Shown here in pieces: positions 23,701-31,300 of a stretch of DNA of 64,000 nt. The position numbers and the translations under genes are program-made. Positions within the stretch are counted from its first letter, which is position 1, and each line of letters opens with the position of its first letter. Origin of the DNA: Allomuricauda sp. CP2A (GTDB taxonomy: Bacteria > Bacteroidota > Bacteroidia > Flavobacteriales > Flavobacteriaceae); NCBI RefSeq assembly GCF_001683915.1, contig NZ_LXTT01000130.1, positions 62,001-126,000 on the forward strand. The letters run 5' to 3'. The notes below the pieces were generated by a model that was given only the letters and a program-made list of their open reading frames with translations, did not search any database and was not told where the DNA came from.

Positions 23701-24286
23701 TCTTTTCTGAAAAACCATTCCAATCCGCAGCGCTAAAACTTGGTGTATCATCATCACAAGTGGCTTCGACATTCTCATTTCCTTCCTTTTCAAAAATGGA
23801 AATCAAGGTAGAAATGTTTTCTGCTTTGTCCGATTTTTTATTGTACCACGAATTGAATAGTTGGATAAAAATCCACTGCGTCCATTTATAATATCTGGGA
23901 TTGGAGGTACGTACTTCTCGGTCCCAATCAAACGAAAAGCCCAATTTATCCAGCTGCTCCCGGTATCTTTTGATGTTATTTTCAGTGGTTATGGCCGGAT
24001 GTTGCCCCGTTTGGATGGCGTATTGCTCCGCAGGCAACCCAAAGGAATCGTACCCCATGGGATGCAATACATTGAACCCCTTATGTCGTTTATAACGCGA
24101 ATAGATATCCGTAGCAATATAGCCCAAAGGATGCCCCACGTGCAATCCTGCCCCAGATGGGTAGGGAAACATGGACAATGCATAAAATTTGGGTTTATCT
24201 GAAGTGTTGGAAGCCTTGAATGTATTGTTTTTTGCCCAATACTTCTGCCATTTGTCTTCAATCTGACGGAAATCGTAGTTCATCAT
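20720..24286 (-). CDS. leuS: Leucyl-tRNA synthetase with inserted DUF559 endonuclease-like domain
   Basis: 1188 residues, against about 920-950 in relatives. It charges tRNA-Leu. The catalytic signatures are intact: HVGH (49-52), KMSKS (964-968), and the editing-domain motif TTRPDT (459-464). Three stretches are foreign: residues about 294-452 (a DUF559 domain with PSSGGG and LSTGEGWGG flanks, between TFNV and the IEVFTTRPDT strand of the CP1 editing domain), about 699-730 (DLVTLSAVEGL...HLPDGQK), and 1023-1034 (SPLEGGEGG). Each corresponds to palindromic, repeat-type DNA, yet all remain in frame without a stop. The insertion points fall in loops, so charging may be preserved. Not a pseudogene: motifs from both ends are collinear. 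The ATG at 24286 could also be the next codon, also Met. Confidence 0.93.
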   Translation of the reverse strand: MMNYDFRQIEDKWQKYWAKNNTFKASNTSDKPKFYALSMFPYPSGAGLHVGHPLGYIATDIYSRYKRHKGFNVLHPMGYDSFGLPAEQYAIQTGQHPAITTENNIKRYREQLDKLGFSFDWDREVRTSNPRYYKWTQWIFIQLFNSWYNKKSDKAENISTLISIFEKEGNENVEATCDDDTPSFSAADWNGFSEKKKQEILLKYRLTYLADTEVNWCPALGTVLANDEIVNGVSERGGHPVIRKKMTQWSMRITAYAQRLLDGLDKIDWPQPLKDAQTNWIGRSVGATVTFNVLPFGEEQGGDSNSVLPPTPSSGGGANARLTGDSSMIGVLLERAKEMRKNPTPAEDKLWQALRRKNLDVKFRRQHPVYKYIVDFICLEKKLIIEVDEKIHDYQLDKDAQRTLELEQKKGFTVIRFTNDEVISNLEAVIKKIEDILDSLSTGEGWGGDNHPYQIEVFTTRPDTIFGVSFMTLAPEHELVAKITTPEQKAEVEAYVEATAKRSERDRMADVKTISGVFTGAYAEHPFTKEPIPIWIGDYVLASYGTGAVMAVPCGDQRDYDFAKHYNIPIPNIFEGVDISEEAFADKETTVIANSDFLNGLSYKDAMKKIISELERIGHGKGKVNYRLRDAVFSRQRYWGEPFPVYYVDGMPQMIDEKYLPLELPEVEKYLPTETGEPPLGNATTWAWDAKNNKVVSNDLVTLSAVEGLDKGDGMPKPHLPDGQKVQHDGIYPLELNTMPGWAGSSQYFNRYMDPRNDEAIFSPEAINYWQDVDLYIGGSEHATGHLLYSRFWQKFMFDMGYVPKDEYAQKLINQGMITGTSEFANQASVNQAYISGYKTEGGFEGKRASNIIFLIKENENGELDKFQYYGDDVKYVFFSSDYEYLDEYKEGEYAVPYNQVIPHRFDVNYVENNILDIEGYRKTNESYNDSIYVVPGGFWLDGKFTELFSGKSREFKTYPEVEKMSKSKYNVVNPDAICEEYGADSLRLYEMFLGPLEQSKPWNTAGITGVHSFLKKLWKLYSPLEGGEGGVAPTADNLKTLHKTIKKVEEDIENFSFNTSVSTFMICVNELTAQKCTSKAILEPLAILVSPYAPHIAEELWERLGHSESIAEAPFPKFEEKYLVESSKEYPISFNGKMRFKLELPLDMDKDEIEAAVLAHEKTQEQLQGRTPKKVIVVPGKIVNIVG
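21193..21222 (-). repeat. GC-rich hairpin repeat in leuS (SPLEGGEGG insertion)
   Basis: On the minus strand a CCCCCCTTGAGGGGGG hairpin is followed by a G-rich tail (GAGGGGGG). Translated as SPLEGGEGGV between the KLWKLY helix and the TADNLKTLHKT segment of LeuRS (residues 1023-1032). Same pattern, hairpin then G tail, as the repeats around the DUF559 segment. Confidence 0.75.
22110..22195. repeat. Palindromic repeat element inserted in leuS coding sequence
   Basis: CTGCCCGTCCGGCAG (22115-22129) and CCTTGTC...GACAAGG (22153-22190), the latter with an inner CCCT/AGGG pair around TTCGACTGCGCTC. Same units as the intergenic elements at 20639, 24303 and 57552. Translated in leuS as DLVTLSAVEGLDKGDGMP and PHLPDGQK (residues about 699-726), which has no counterpart in typical LeuRS. 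Confidence 0.8.
22941..23369 (-). mobile_element. DUF559 cassette with imperfect terminal inverted repeats, inside leuS
   Basis: A roughly 430-bp unit lying in leuS in the sense direction. Its ends, 22941-22975 and 23335-23368, are inverted relative to each other: each reads a C-run/G-run hairpin followed by an outward G-rich tail, and 22 of 31 aligned bases agree. Between them is one domain (LeuRS residues about 328-435): LLERAKEMRKNPTPAEDKLWQ, then FRRQHPV, YIVDFICLEKKLIIEVDEK and FTVIRFTNDEV. This is DUF559, a relative of Vsr-type nucleases; the metal-site residues D375, E386, D388 and H392 are kept. An internal ATG (M328) could start a free protein, but no stop separates it from LeuRS. 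Mobility is inferred from the repeats, not shown. Confidence 0.72.
23380..23409 (-). repeat. Additional GC-rich hairpin repeat next to the DUF559 cassette
   Basis: TCCTCCCC-AAA-GGGGAGGA (23391-23409) is a perfect palindrome with a three-base centre; on the minus strand it continues into AGGAGGGG. Translated as VLPFGEEQGGDS in LeuRS. It lies just upstream of the cassette's 5' terminal repeat and belongs to the same repeat family. Confidence 0.75.
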
Positions 24287-24302
24287 ACTTCTTTATGTTC
24301 AT

Positions 24303-24413
24303 TTTGTCACATCGAGCCCTTCGACTACGCTCAGGGTAAACCTAGGTCGAGATGTCTCAAACACAAGGGAGGAGATTTCTCGCCCAGATTTCATCCGGAC
24401 TCGAAATGACAAT
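24303..24413. repeat. Palindromic intergenic repeat element, type B
   Basis: About 110 bp bounded by TTGTCA and TGACAA, with inner CCCTTCGACTACGCTCAGGG, GAGATGTCTC and GAGATTTCTC hairpins. Fills most of the gap between divergent leuS and ftsX (24287-24500). The remaining part next to ftsX holds AT-rich sequence with weak promoter-like TAGGTTTA and TATTTTTA boxes; nothing else is seen. Confidence 0.75.
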
Positions 24414-24500
24414 AAACTGTATCTCTTTTCGAGTTGCAAAAATAGGTTTAATCCCCTAAATACAATTTACTTTTCTATTTTTACGTATTGATTCCACTAT

Positions 24501-25379
24501 ATGAGCCAATATATTGAAAGATATCAGCGAAGAAAACTGATTTCCTCTTATTTTTCCGTGGTTTTGAGCATCGCACTTGTGCTGTTCCTTTTGGGGGTGC
24601 TTGGTCTTTTGGTGCTGAACACCAAAAAACTCGCCGATCACTTTAAGGAGCAGATCACCATTTCGGTCTTTTTGAAGGACAATGCCAAACCTGTGGAAAT
24701 TGATCAATTGCAAAAAAGTTTGACCTTGGCCGAGTATACCAAATCGGCGGATTACATCTCCAAAGAGGATGCTGCGGAGCAGTACAGCGAGGATATTGGA
24801 GAGAATTTTGTGGAGTTCTTGGGCTACAATCCGCTTAAAAACTCCATTGATGTCCATTTAAAGGCTGATTTTGTTTCTCCGGAGCAAATCGCAGAAATCG
24901 CAGAGGAAATTGCCGCAAAGACCTATGTGGATGAAGTGAGCTATGACAAACCGTTGGTTTCACTGCTCAATGACAACGCCCGAAAAATCAGTTTGTGGAT
25001 TTTGGTGGCCAGTGCGGTATTTACGGTAATTGCCGTTTTGCTCATCAACAGTTCCATCCGATTGTCCATTTATTCCAAGCGCTTTATCATCAAGACCATG
25101 CAGATGGTGGGAGCCACCAAGACCTTCATTAGACGGCCCTTTATCTGGACGAACATTAAACTGGGTATGGTCGGTGCTGCCGTGGCCCTCGTTTCACTGA
25201 GTATCCTTATTTATTATATCAACAAGAATTTTCCCGAACTCAATCTGCTTCAAGACTATTTGGTACTGATTTTTTTATTTGTCGGTGTTTTTGGGCTTGG
25301 CGTGATCATTTCATGGGCCAGTACCCATTTTGCCACCCAACGTTTTTTGAATTTGAGAACAGATGATCTGTATTATTAG
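24501..25379 (+). CDS. ftsX: Cell division protein FtsX
   Basis: 292 residues. ABC-type permease-like protein that with the FtsE ATPase controls cell-wall hydrolases at the septum. N-terminal cytoplasmic stretch MSQYIERYQRRKLISS, first membrane helix VVLSIALVLFLLGVLGLLVL, an extracytoplasmic domain of about 120 residues (ITISVFLKDNAKPVEIDQ, YISKEDAAEQY), then three more helices. FtsE is not adjacent, which is common in Bacteroidota. First gene of a run with DUF3098, uppP and truB, which are all envelope or translation related. Confidence 0.92.
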   Translation: MSQYIERYQRRKLISSYFSVVLSIALVLFLLGVLGLLVLNTKKLADHFKEQITISVFLKDNAKPVEIDQLQKSLTLAEYTKSADYISKEDAAEQYSEDIGENFVEFLGYNPLKNSIDVHLKADFVSPEQIAEIAEEIAAKTYVDEVSYDKPLVSLLNDNARKISLWILVASAVFTVIAVLLINSSIRLSIYSKRFIIKTMQMVGATKTFIRRPFIWTNIKLGMVGAAVALVSLSILIYYINKNFPELNLLQDYLVLIFLFVGVFGLGVIISWASTHFATQRFLNLRTDDLYY

Positions 25380-25469
25380 ACAAAAGATGCAAGACCGCTT
25401 CGCTTATAGATTTGAGACACTTTACGCACCGACTGGATACTCTGGGAAACTTTTCACTAAATTTGCGGC

Positions 25470-25733
25470 ATGAGCAAGAAAAACAAGAACGTTCAAAAAC
25501 CCACCAAGGAGTTCATGTTTCAAAAGAGAAACTATTTGTTCCTTTTCATTGGCATAGCTTTTATTGCCTTGGGCTTTATTTTGATGAGCGGTGGTGGCAG
25601 CGATGACCCCGAAGTCTTCAATCCAGATATCTACAGCTTTAGACGAATCCGTTTGGCGCCCACTTTGGTGCTGATCGGTTTGGGCATCCAAGTATATGCC
25701 ATCTTGTTGAACCCTAACAAAAAGAAAGACTAA
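25470..25733 (+). CDS. DUF3098 membrane protein
   Basis: 87 residues with two transmembrane helices (YLFLFIGIAFIALGFILMSGG and LAPTLVLIGLGIQVYAILL) joined by GSDDPEVFNPDIYSFRRIR. Matches DUF3098, a small Bacteroidota family regularly found between ftsX and uppP. Function unknown; the position suggests an envelope-biogenesis role. Ends 1 bp before the uppP start codon. Confidence 0.88.
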   Translation: MSKKNKNVQKPTKEFMFQKRNYLFLFIGIAFIALGFILMSGGGSDDPEVFNPDIYSFRRIRLAPTLVLIGLGIQVYAILLNPNKKKD

Positions 25734-25734
25734 T

Positions 25735-26529
25735 TTGGAGCTTATTGATGCTATCATCCTCGGCATTATCCAGGGATTGACCGAATTTTTGCCCGTATCG
25801 TCCAGTGGACATTTGGAGTTGGGAAAAGCCATTTTGGGCGCACAAGCCGTTCCCGAAGAAAGTTTGTTGTTCACGGTGATCCTTCACTTTGCCACTGCTT
25901 TGAGTACCATTGTGGTCTTTCGCAAGGATATTCTTGAAATTTTAAAAGGGCTTTTTCAGTTTAAATGGAACGAGGAGACCCAATTTTCCCTAAAGATTGT
26001 TATCTCCATGGTTCCCGCTGCATTGATCGGGCTGTTTTTAAATGATTTTATCGAGGTGTTTTTTGATGGGGCCATTGTTATTGTCGGGATTATGCTCATC
26101 ATTACCGCAATTTTGCTCTACTTGGCCGATTTGGCCAAAACCACGGACAAAGGGGTTTCGTTCCGAAGTGCTTTTGCCATTGGAATGGCACAAGCTGTGG
26201 CCATATTGCCGGGAATTTCCCGAAGCGGGGCCACCATTTCAGCTGCCGTTTTGTTGGGTGTGGATAAAACAAAATCCGCCCGGTTCTCATTCTTGATGGT
26301 TGTTCCCTTAATTTTAGGGAAGGTGGCCAAAGATCTGTTGAGTGGTGACATCAATTTCCATGGAGACCAAGCCGTGGCCATGGGGGCCGGATTTATAGCT
26401 GCTTTTATCGCAGGTCTTGCTGCCTGTACTTGGATGATCAAACTGGTACGCCAGAGCAAGCTTACCTATTTTGCCATTTACTGTCTAATCGTAGGGCTCA
26501 TTGCCCTTGCTTGGAGCATTTGGGGATAG
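25735..26529 (+). CDS. uppP: Undecaprenyl-diphosphatase
   Basis: 264 residues, eight or so transmembrane helices. Removes the terminal phosphate of undecaprenyl diphosphate to recycle the lipid carrier for peptidoglycan and other polymers. Active-site motifs are visible: QGLTEFLPVSSSGH at 13-26 with the glutamates and serines, and LPGISRSGATI near 161. The start codon is TTG at 25735; no ATG lies nearby and the family N-terminus (MELIDAIILGIIQG) begins exactly there. Translationally coupled to the preceding gene (1-bp gap). Confidence 0.95.
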   Translation: MELIDAIILGIIQGLTEFLPVSSSGHLELGKAILGAQAVPEESLLFTVILHFATALSTIVVFRKDILEILKGLFQFKWNEETQFSLKIVISMVPAALIGLFLNDFIEVFFDGAIVIVGIMLIITAILLYLADLAKTTDKGVSFRSAFAIGMAQAVAILPGISRSGATISAAVLLGVDKTKSARFSFLMVVPLILGKVAKDLLSGDINFHGDQAVAMGAGFIAAFIAGLAACTWMIKLVRQSKLTYFAIYCLIVGLIALAWSIWG

Positions 26530-26542
26530 ATCAGTACTTTTG
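26511..26542 (+). promoter_or_regulatory. Internal promoter TTG-N21-TACTTTTG for truB
   Basis: TTG (26511-26513) and TACTTTTG (26535-26542) with a 21-bp spacer lie at the end of uppP, 18 bp before the TTG start codon of truB. Confidence 0.45.
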
Positions 26543-26560
26543 TTGTAAACCCCGAAGCCT

Positions 26561-27247
26561 TTGAAAACCAAAGAAGATTTTTTGAATGGTCAAATTTTGT
26601 TGATCGACAAACCGTTGGAATGGAGTTCCTTTCAGGCGGTGAACGCGCTCAAATGGGCCATCCGGAAAAAATTTGATCTCAAAAAAATCAAAATAGGCCA
26701 TGCAGGCACTTTGGACCCATTGGCCACCGGCCTTTTGATCATCTGCACGGGAAAGTTCACCAAAAAAATTCCCGAATTTCAAGGGCAGGTCAAAGAATAT
26801 ACGGGAACCTTCACCTTGGGTGCCACAACTCCATCCCATGATCTGGAAACCGAAGTGGACCAGACCTATCCCACAGAACATCTTACGGAAGCAGCCATAA
26901 AGGAAGCCACAAATCAGTTTTTAGGGGAAATTGACCAAGTCCCTCCTATCTTTTCGGCCTTAAAAAAAGACGGAAAACGGTTGTACGAATTGGCCCGGGA
27001 AGGCAAGGACGTCGAAATTAAATCAAGAAAAATAGAGATATTGGAATTTGAAATTACCCGAATTGCATTGCCCGAGGTAGATTTTCGGGTGGTCTGTAGC
27101 AAGGGAACTTATATTCGCTCCTTGGCACACGATTTTGGCAAAGCTTTGGGGTCTGGGGCCTATTTATCAGCCCTTAGAAGAACCAAAATAGGGGATTTCA
27201 ACGTAAATAATGCTACGAGCCCCAAGGTTTTCAAAGAAAATCTGTGA
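26561..27247 (+). CDS. truB: tRNA pseudouridine(55) synthase
   Basis: 228 residues. Makes the T-loop pseudouridine at position 55 of tRNAs. Catalytic motif GHAGTLDPLATG (46-57) with the nucleophilic Asp at 52, the KEYTGTFTLGATT segment and LRRTKIGDF near the C-terminus are all present. The start is a TTG at 26561: an in-frame stop lies at 26546 and no ATG precedes the conserved GQILLIDKP motif. Short TruB without a PUA domain, as usual in Bacteroidota. Confidence 0.93.
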   Translation: MKTKEDFLNGQILLIDKPLEWSSFQAVNALKWAIRKKFDLKKIKIGHAGTLDPLATGLLIICTGKFTKKIPEFQGQVKEYTGTFTLGATTPSHDLETEVDQTYPTEHLTEAAIKEATNQFLGEIDQVPPIFSALKKDGKRLYELAREGKDVEIKSRKIEILEFEITRIALPEVDFRVVCSKGTYIRSLAHDFGKALGSGAYLSALRRTKIGDFNVNNATSPKVFKENL

Positions 27248-27278
27248 TCTTAGGCCCAAAAAGCACTCCAGTAGTCGG

Positions 27279-27310
27279 TTGTATTAAGATCACGGGGTAA
27301 AATATTTTTG
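27279..27310 (+). promoter_or_regulatory. Promoter TTG-N21-TATTTTTG of the TonB-like gene
   Basis: TTG at 27279-27281, 21-bp spacer, TATTTTTG at 27303-27310. The box covers a possible TTG start at 27308 and therefore argues for the ATG at 27335 as the true start. Confidence 0.55.
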
Positions 27311-27334
27311 AAAAAAAGCGGTTATAGTAAAACT

Positions 27335-28051
27335 ATGAACCTTAATAGAAGTCAGTTATCACTTTTAATTACGTTCTTCTCCATGTCCATCGTGGTTTTG
27401 TTGTTGTTCAACATCCACTTGGGAGGTATACAGGAAGAGGAGTATGTTATTGAAATGAGCCTGGCCGATGAGGATATCGAAGAATTGTTGGAAAAAGAAG
27501 AAGAGCGATTGGAAGAATTGGCCAACAATGACCCCATTAAGAGCCACATGGCCTTCAACGAAACCGCAAAGCCCACCATTGGAAATCCAGAACCTTTAAA
27601 AACTTTGGAAGAATTGATTGAGGAACGGGCCATGAACAGTGAGGAAGGGGAATACTCAGGAGACAGTGATTTTTCTGAACAACTAAAGCAATTGGCTGCC
27701 AAACGGGATGAAAACAAACAAAAGTTGGGTGAGCGCGATGCCCAAAAGGAAGAATTTACCAATTATTTAAAGGATAGGCGCACCTCCATTTCATTTTCCT
27801 TGGTGGAGCGAAATGCGTATTATCTCCCCCCTCCCATTTATACGTGTATTGAAGGCGGAAAAGTGGTCATCAATATCAGCGTGGACAGAAACGGCTATGT
27901 TACCGAGGCCACTTTTAACGACAAAAGCTCTGGAACCAGTAACGGTTGTCTGGTGGACAATGCCATTGCCTATGCCCTTAAAGCACGGTTCAGTGCAGAT
28001 TCCAAGTCATCTCAAATTGGAACCATCACTTATCTATTCCAAGGGAAGTAA
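27335..28051 (+). CDS. TonB-like energy-transducer family protein
   Basis: 238 residues from the ATG at 27335. One N-terminal membrane anchor (LSLLITFFSMSIVVLLLFNIHLGG), then a long acidic and helical stretch rich in Glu, Lys and Asp (DEDIEELLEKEEERLEELA), and a C-terminal TonB-like domain (GGKVVINISVDRNGYVTEA, ending ITYLFQGK). Two cysteines (CIEGG and NGCLVD) could form a disulphide. The proline-rich spacer of classical TonB is replaced by the charged helical region, so its partner may differ from ExbBD. Its end overlaps the convergent thioredoxin-like gene by 18 bp. Confidence 0.7.
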   Translation: MNLNRSQLSLLITFFSMSIVVLLLFNIHLGGIQEEEYVIEMSLADEDIEELLEKEEERLEELANNDPIKSHMAFNETAKPTIGNPEPLKTLEELIEERAMNSEEGEYSGDSDFSEQLKQLAAKRDENKQKLGERDAQKEEFTNYLKDRRTSISFSLVERNAYYLPPPIYTCIEGGKVVINISVDRNGYVTEATFNDKSSGTSNGCLVDNAIAYALKARFSADSKSSQIGTITYLFQGK

Positions 28052-28666
28052 GTCCAAAATATCCTGTAAAATACCCTCTCCTTTGTCCTTGTTATACCAA
28101 ACCTGAAGCTCCTGTTTAAACTCAGGGGTTAGTTTGCCTTGTTCTTGCTTATAGGCATTCACCATTTCGGTTGCCACACGTGGTCTTGGACCCCATTCCC
28201 CAACAATTTGCTTGTTTTCCACATCCCACAGAATCACTTTGGGAATGGAACGGGCTCCCTTGGTCAAAAAAGCATCCATGATTTCAGGGACTTCATCCCT
28301 GAGGATAATTTTATGGTCGATATTTGGATTGAATTCGGCTATCTTGTTGATGACAGGCAAACTGTGGGCAGCGTCCCCGCACCAACTTTCGGTAATGGTC
28401 AGGAATACCAATTGTGATTTTAAACTGCTGATTTGTTCTTGAACTCCCTCAGGAATCACAAAAGTTTTGTCCCACCGCTTCATTCTGCGGTCATTGAGCT
28501 GGGTATATTGTATGTTCGCTTCGGTTTGACTGTGGCCAGTAGTTTGTTCCATTTCAACCAAATGATGTACCAAATCCCTATATGTTCCATAATCCATCCC
28601 CATGGAGATGCCTTGCTGCACCAAAGTGGGCTTATCTTGTTGTATGTGCTTTTCCAATACTTCCAT
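28034..28666 (-). CDS. Thioredoxin-like family protein with single-cysteine WCGD motif
   Basis: 210 residues from the ATG at 28666, preceded by an unusually good ribosome-binding site (AAAGGAG) and a TAAATTTG box. After an N-terminal helical stretch comes a thioredoxin fold with TESWCGDAAHSLPV in place of the usual CxxC, then GARSIPKVILWD containing the cis-proline and the C-terminal helices. This is the thioredoxin-like group with only the first cysteine kept, so disulphide exchange by a dithiol mechanism is unlikely; a monothiol or binding role is possible. No signal peptide, so cytoplasmic. Confidence 0.8.
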   Translation of the reverse strand: MEVLEKHIQQDKPTLVQQGISMGMDYGTYRDLVHHLVEMEQTTGHSQTEANIQYTQLNDRRMKRWDKTFVIPEGVQEQISSLKSQLVFLTITESWCGDAAHSLPVINKIAEFNPNIDHKIILRDEVPEIMDAFLTKGARSIPKVILWDVENKQIVGEWGPRPRVATEMVNAYKQEQGKLTPEFKQELQVWYNKDKGEGILQDILDLLPLE

Positions 28667-28681
28667 AAAAACTCCTTTCTG

Positions 28682-28689
28682 CAAATTTA
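28682..28689 (-). promoter_or_regulatory. -7 box (TAAATTTG) of the thioredoxin-like gene
   Basis: Minus-strand TAAATTTG fits TAnnTTTG and lies 15 bp before the ATG at 28666, with AAAGGAG between them. Confidence 0.45.
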
Positions 28690-28816
28690 TCCTTCAAAAA
28701 CAGCCTATCTTCTGACTTTTGTCATTGGTTGTATTAGACTAAAAAACCTTACAAGATTCTCAATTTGGTCTTTACGGTCTTAAGAAGTTCCCATAACTTT
28801 AGCTAAAATTTGTACC

Positions 28817-29380
28817 ATGGACAAACATCGATGTGGTTGGTGTGTTGGCGACCCCCTATACGAAGCATACCATGATTTGGAATGGGGCGTTCCCATAAAG
28901 GATGATGACACCCTTTTTGAGTTTTTGATTTTGGAGACCTTTCAGGCAGGGCTCAGCTGGATCACCGTTCTTCGGAAACGGGAAAATTTTAGGGAGGCGT
29001 TTGACCGTTTTGATTATAAAAAAATTGCTGGTTATGATCAGGATAAAATTGATGGCCTTTTGCAAAACCCGGGCATCATCCGAAACAAATTAAAGGTGAA
29101 TGCCACGGTTTCCAACGCCAAAGCCTTTATGGACATCCAAAAGGAATTTGGGAGTTTCAGTGACTATATCTGGGGGTTTGTGGATGGAAGTCCTATTAAA
29201 AATTCGTGGGAAAATTACAAACATGCCCCTGCAACCAGTGAAGTTTCGGACGCCATCAGCAAGGATTTAAAAAAACGTGGGTTCAAATTTGTGGGCAGTA
29301 CGGTCATCTATGCCCACATGCAGGCCACGGGCATGGTAAATGATCACGAAATACATTGTTTTAGATATGAGGAGGTTTAG
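28817..29380 (+). CDS. tag: DNA-3-methyladenine glycosylase I
   Basis: 187 residues, standard length. Removes 3-methyladenine from alkylated DNA. The N-terminus HRCGWCVGDPLYEAYHDLEWG carries the Cys and His zinc ligands and the conserved EWG; ETFQAGLSWITVLRKRENF is the helix-hairpin-helix region, and the C-terminal HMQATGMVNDHEIHCF carries the remaining zinc ligands. Its last bases overlap the start of the next gene, suggesting co-transcription. Confidence 0.94.
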   Translation: MDKHRCGWCVGDPLYEAYHDLEWGVPIKDDDTLFEFLILETFQAGLSWITVLRKRENFREAFDRFDYKKIAGYDQDKIDGLLQNPGIIRNKLKVNATVSNAKAFMDIQKEFGSFSDYIWGFVDGSPIKNSWENYKHAPATSEVSDAISKDLKKRGFKFVGSTVIYAHMQATGMVNDHEIHCFRYEEV

Positions 29381-29948
29381 TTCCATTTTTATAGGCCTAT
29401 TGTGCTTTTTCCAAGTGGGTTTTGCCCAGAACAAGTACGAAAAGGAATCAAGGATCAAAAAGGAGGCATTTCCTGAAAAAGCGTATGATCTTATTTCAGC
29501 GTATTTGGAAAATGCCAAACGGGTACGGTTTTACCAAGAATCGGACAGCACCAAGAAAAGTTTTGAGGCAAAATTCAAAAAAGGAAGGTTGCATTATAGT
29601 GTGGAGTTCAATGCGGAGGGTGACTTGGAGGATGTGGAGTTCATCATCAGGGAATTTGACATTCCTGAAGACACTTGGAACACTATCAAATCCTACCTCA
29701 GCTCAAATTATCCCAAGTTGCGCATCAAAAAAATACAGCAACAACACCCGCTAACTGAAGATGACCCAGAAAAAACCGTATATGAAGCCTTCCAGAACTT
29801 GATGTTGCCCCATATCAACTATGAAATCATTTTTTCATCCAAGAAAGAACGAAAGTTTCAATCCTATGAAGCTTTGTTCAATGCTGAAGGCAATTTGGTG
29901 AATATCCGTAAATCATTCCCACCAAGCTACGACCATGTCCTCTATTAA
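29367..29948 (+). CDS. Secreted hypothetical protein, PepSY-like
   Basis: 193 residues from the Met at 29367. N-terminal signal peptide MRRFSSIFIGLLCFFQVGFAQ, then a mixed alpha/beta sequence with two similar halves (FKKGRLHYSVEFNAEGDLEDVEF and KFQSYEALFNAEGNLVNIR), both ending in a strand-turn-strand with Asn-Ala-Glu-Gly, reminiscent of periplasmic PepSY-like domains. The specific role is not known. It overlaps tag at the start and the next outer-membrane gene by 14 bp at the end, so the three are coupled. A longer start at 29340 would bury the signal peptide. Confidence 0.7.
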   Translation: MRRFSSIFIGLLCFFQVGFAQNKYEKESRIKKEAFPEKAYDLISAYLENAKRVRFYQESDSTKKSFEAKFKKGRLHYSVEFNAEGDLEDVEFIIREFDIPEDTWNTIKSYLSSNYPKLRIKKIQQQHPLTEDDPEKTVYEAFQNLMLPHINYEIIFSSKKERKFQSYEALFNAEGNLVNIRKSFPPSYDHVLY

Positions 29949-30618
29949 ATGGTATTGTTTTCTTGTTGTTGTTTTGTGCATCCAGACCATACCTGCGCAA
30001 GATAACCTTACGGGGTATTGGCAGCCCCAATTCGCCATTAATTATGATGTGGGCCCTCTTTATTCCCACAACTTTTCGGTGGCCAACAGAAATTATGTCA
30101 TTGATGACAGTGCGCTTCAACTTTCAGGTCGGCAACTGGACATTGCCCATTTTTCTAATTTTAAAATACAGGACAACCAAAGCATTGCCTTGGGCATCCA
30201 ATATCGGTTCAGGAATGTTTTTGAAGGAAGAGGGGATGAACTCCGGTTTACCCAGCAGTTTAATATCACCAAGAAACCAATTGATGTACGTTATGGCCAT
30301 CGATTTAGAACAGAACAACGTATAACCAAGCTCCTGACCGTTCATCGATTTCGATATCGGTTTGCCGTTGATTTCCCCTTAAAGGGTGAAAAATTGGATA
30401 TTGGGGAACCTTATTTTGTGGGCAGTTTTGAAAATTTGCTGAGTGTTTCAAAAAATGCTTCCCCCCAATATGATACCCGATTGACCGGACAAGTTGGGTG
30501 GCAACTCCAAGGAGGACTTAAACTTCAGGTGGGTTTGGAATATCGACTGGAGGATTATACCTCCCCCTTACCCCAAAACGTGATCTTTTTACTCACCAGT
30601 GCGCAGCTGTCCCTATAA
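29935..30618 (+). CDS. DUF2490 outer-membrane beta-barrel protein
   Basis: 227 residues. Signal peptide MSSIKWYCFLVVVLCIQTIPAQ, then the DUF2490 signature LTGYWQPQFAINYD-like segment and alternating aromatic strands (FKIQDNQSIALGIQYRFRN, RFRYRFAVDFPL, LQGGLKLQVGLEYRLEDY). The protein is expected to be an outer-membrane barrel. DUF2490 has no assigned substrate. The 14-bp overlap with the preceding secreted protein suggests they act together. Its 3' end overlaps the convergent aat gene by 6 bp. Confidence 0.8.
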   Translation: MSSIKWYCFLVVVLCIQTIPAQDNLTGYWQPQFAINYDVGPLYSHNFSVANRNYVIDDSALQLSGRQLDIAHFSNFKIQDNQSIALGIQYRFRNVFEGRGDELRFTQQFNITKKPIDVRYGHRFRTEQRITKLLTVHRFRYRFAVDFPLKGEKLDIGEPYFVGSFENLLSVSKNASPQYDTRLTGQVGWQLQGGLKLQVGLEYRLEDYTSPLPQNVIFLLTSAQLSL

Positions 30619-31269
30619 CAGTTCCATGAATTTTTTTCTGGGAATCAGTTCGGCCCCCAAGCTTTCCAAATGATCGGTGTGGACTTGGCAATCAATGAGT
30701 CGGTACCCTTTTGCATCCAACTCCTGGGCCATTTTTATGAAAGCATATTTGGATGCGTTGGGTCTAAGACTGAACATGCTTTCCCCACAAAACACTCCGC
30801 CCAAATCTACGCCGTACAGTCCACCCACCAAGTTGCCATCCTCCCAAACTTCGTATGATCGGGCAAATCCTTTTTTGTGTAGCTCCGTGTAGGCTGATTT
30901 CATCTTTGAGGTGATCCAGGTACCCTCTTGACCTTTCCGTTCTACTTGGGCACACTGCTCTATGACTTCGTGAAAATATTTGTTTTGGGTCAATGTCAAC
31001 GAATCATCACGCAAGACCTTACGCATACTTTTGGACACTTTCGCCTTTTTTGGAAAGAGTACCATCCGTGGGTCCGGGCTCCACCACAAAATCAAGGCAT
31101 CATCATTGAACCATGGAAAAATGCCGCTTTTGTAGGCCAACAAAAGTCTTTCAGGGGACAAATCGCCACCAACGGCCAACAACCCGTCTTGATTTGCTGT
31201 TTCAACCGGCGGAAATTCCAATCTGTTCCCTAAAAAGTGCAGGGGAAAGTTTGCTCCGTTATTTTCCAA
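30613..31269 (-). CDS. aat: Leucyl/phenylalanyl-tRNA-protein transferase
   Basis: 218 residues. Adds Leu or Phe from aminoacyl-tRNA to N-terminal Lys or Arg of proteins, marking them for ClpS/ClpAP degradation (N-end rule). Motifs: FPPVETANQDGLLAVGGDLSPERLLLAYKSGIFPWF near the N-terminus and the catalytic-domain GGLYGVDLGGVFCGESMFS, with QVHTDHLESLGA near the end. Third gene in a minus-strand run with DUF3127 and the fatty-acid transporter. Confidence 0.95.
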   Translation of the reverse strand: MENNGANFPLHFLGNRLEFPPVETANQDGLLAVGGDLSPERLLLAYKSGIFPWFNDDALILWWSPDPRMVLFPKKAKVSKSMRKVLRDDSLTLTQNKYFHEVIEQCAQVERKGQEGTWITSKMKSAYTELHKKGFARSYEVWEDGNLVGGLYGVDLGGVFCGESMFSLRPNASKYAFIKMAQELDAKGYRLIDCQVHTDHLESLGAELIPRKKFMELL

Positions 31270-31300
31270 AATGCAATTTTTACTAAAATACGGAATAGGA

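Noticed and set aside
20720-24286. leuS as a decayed pseudogene because of its unusual size and repeats
   Set aside because: Frame is open over 1188 codons, HVGH, TTRPDT and KMSKS are all present in order, and insertions fall in loops.
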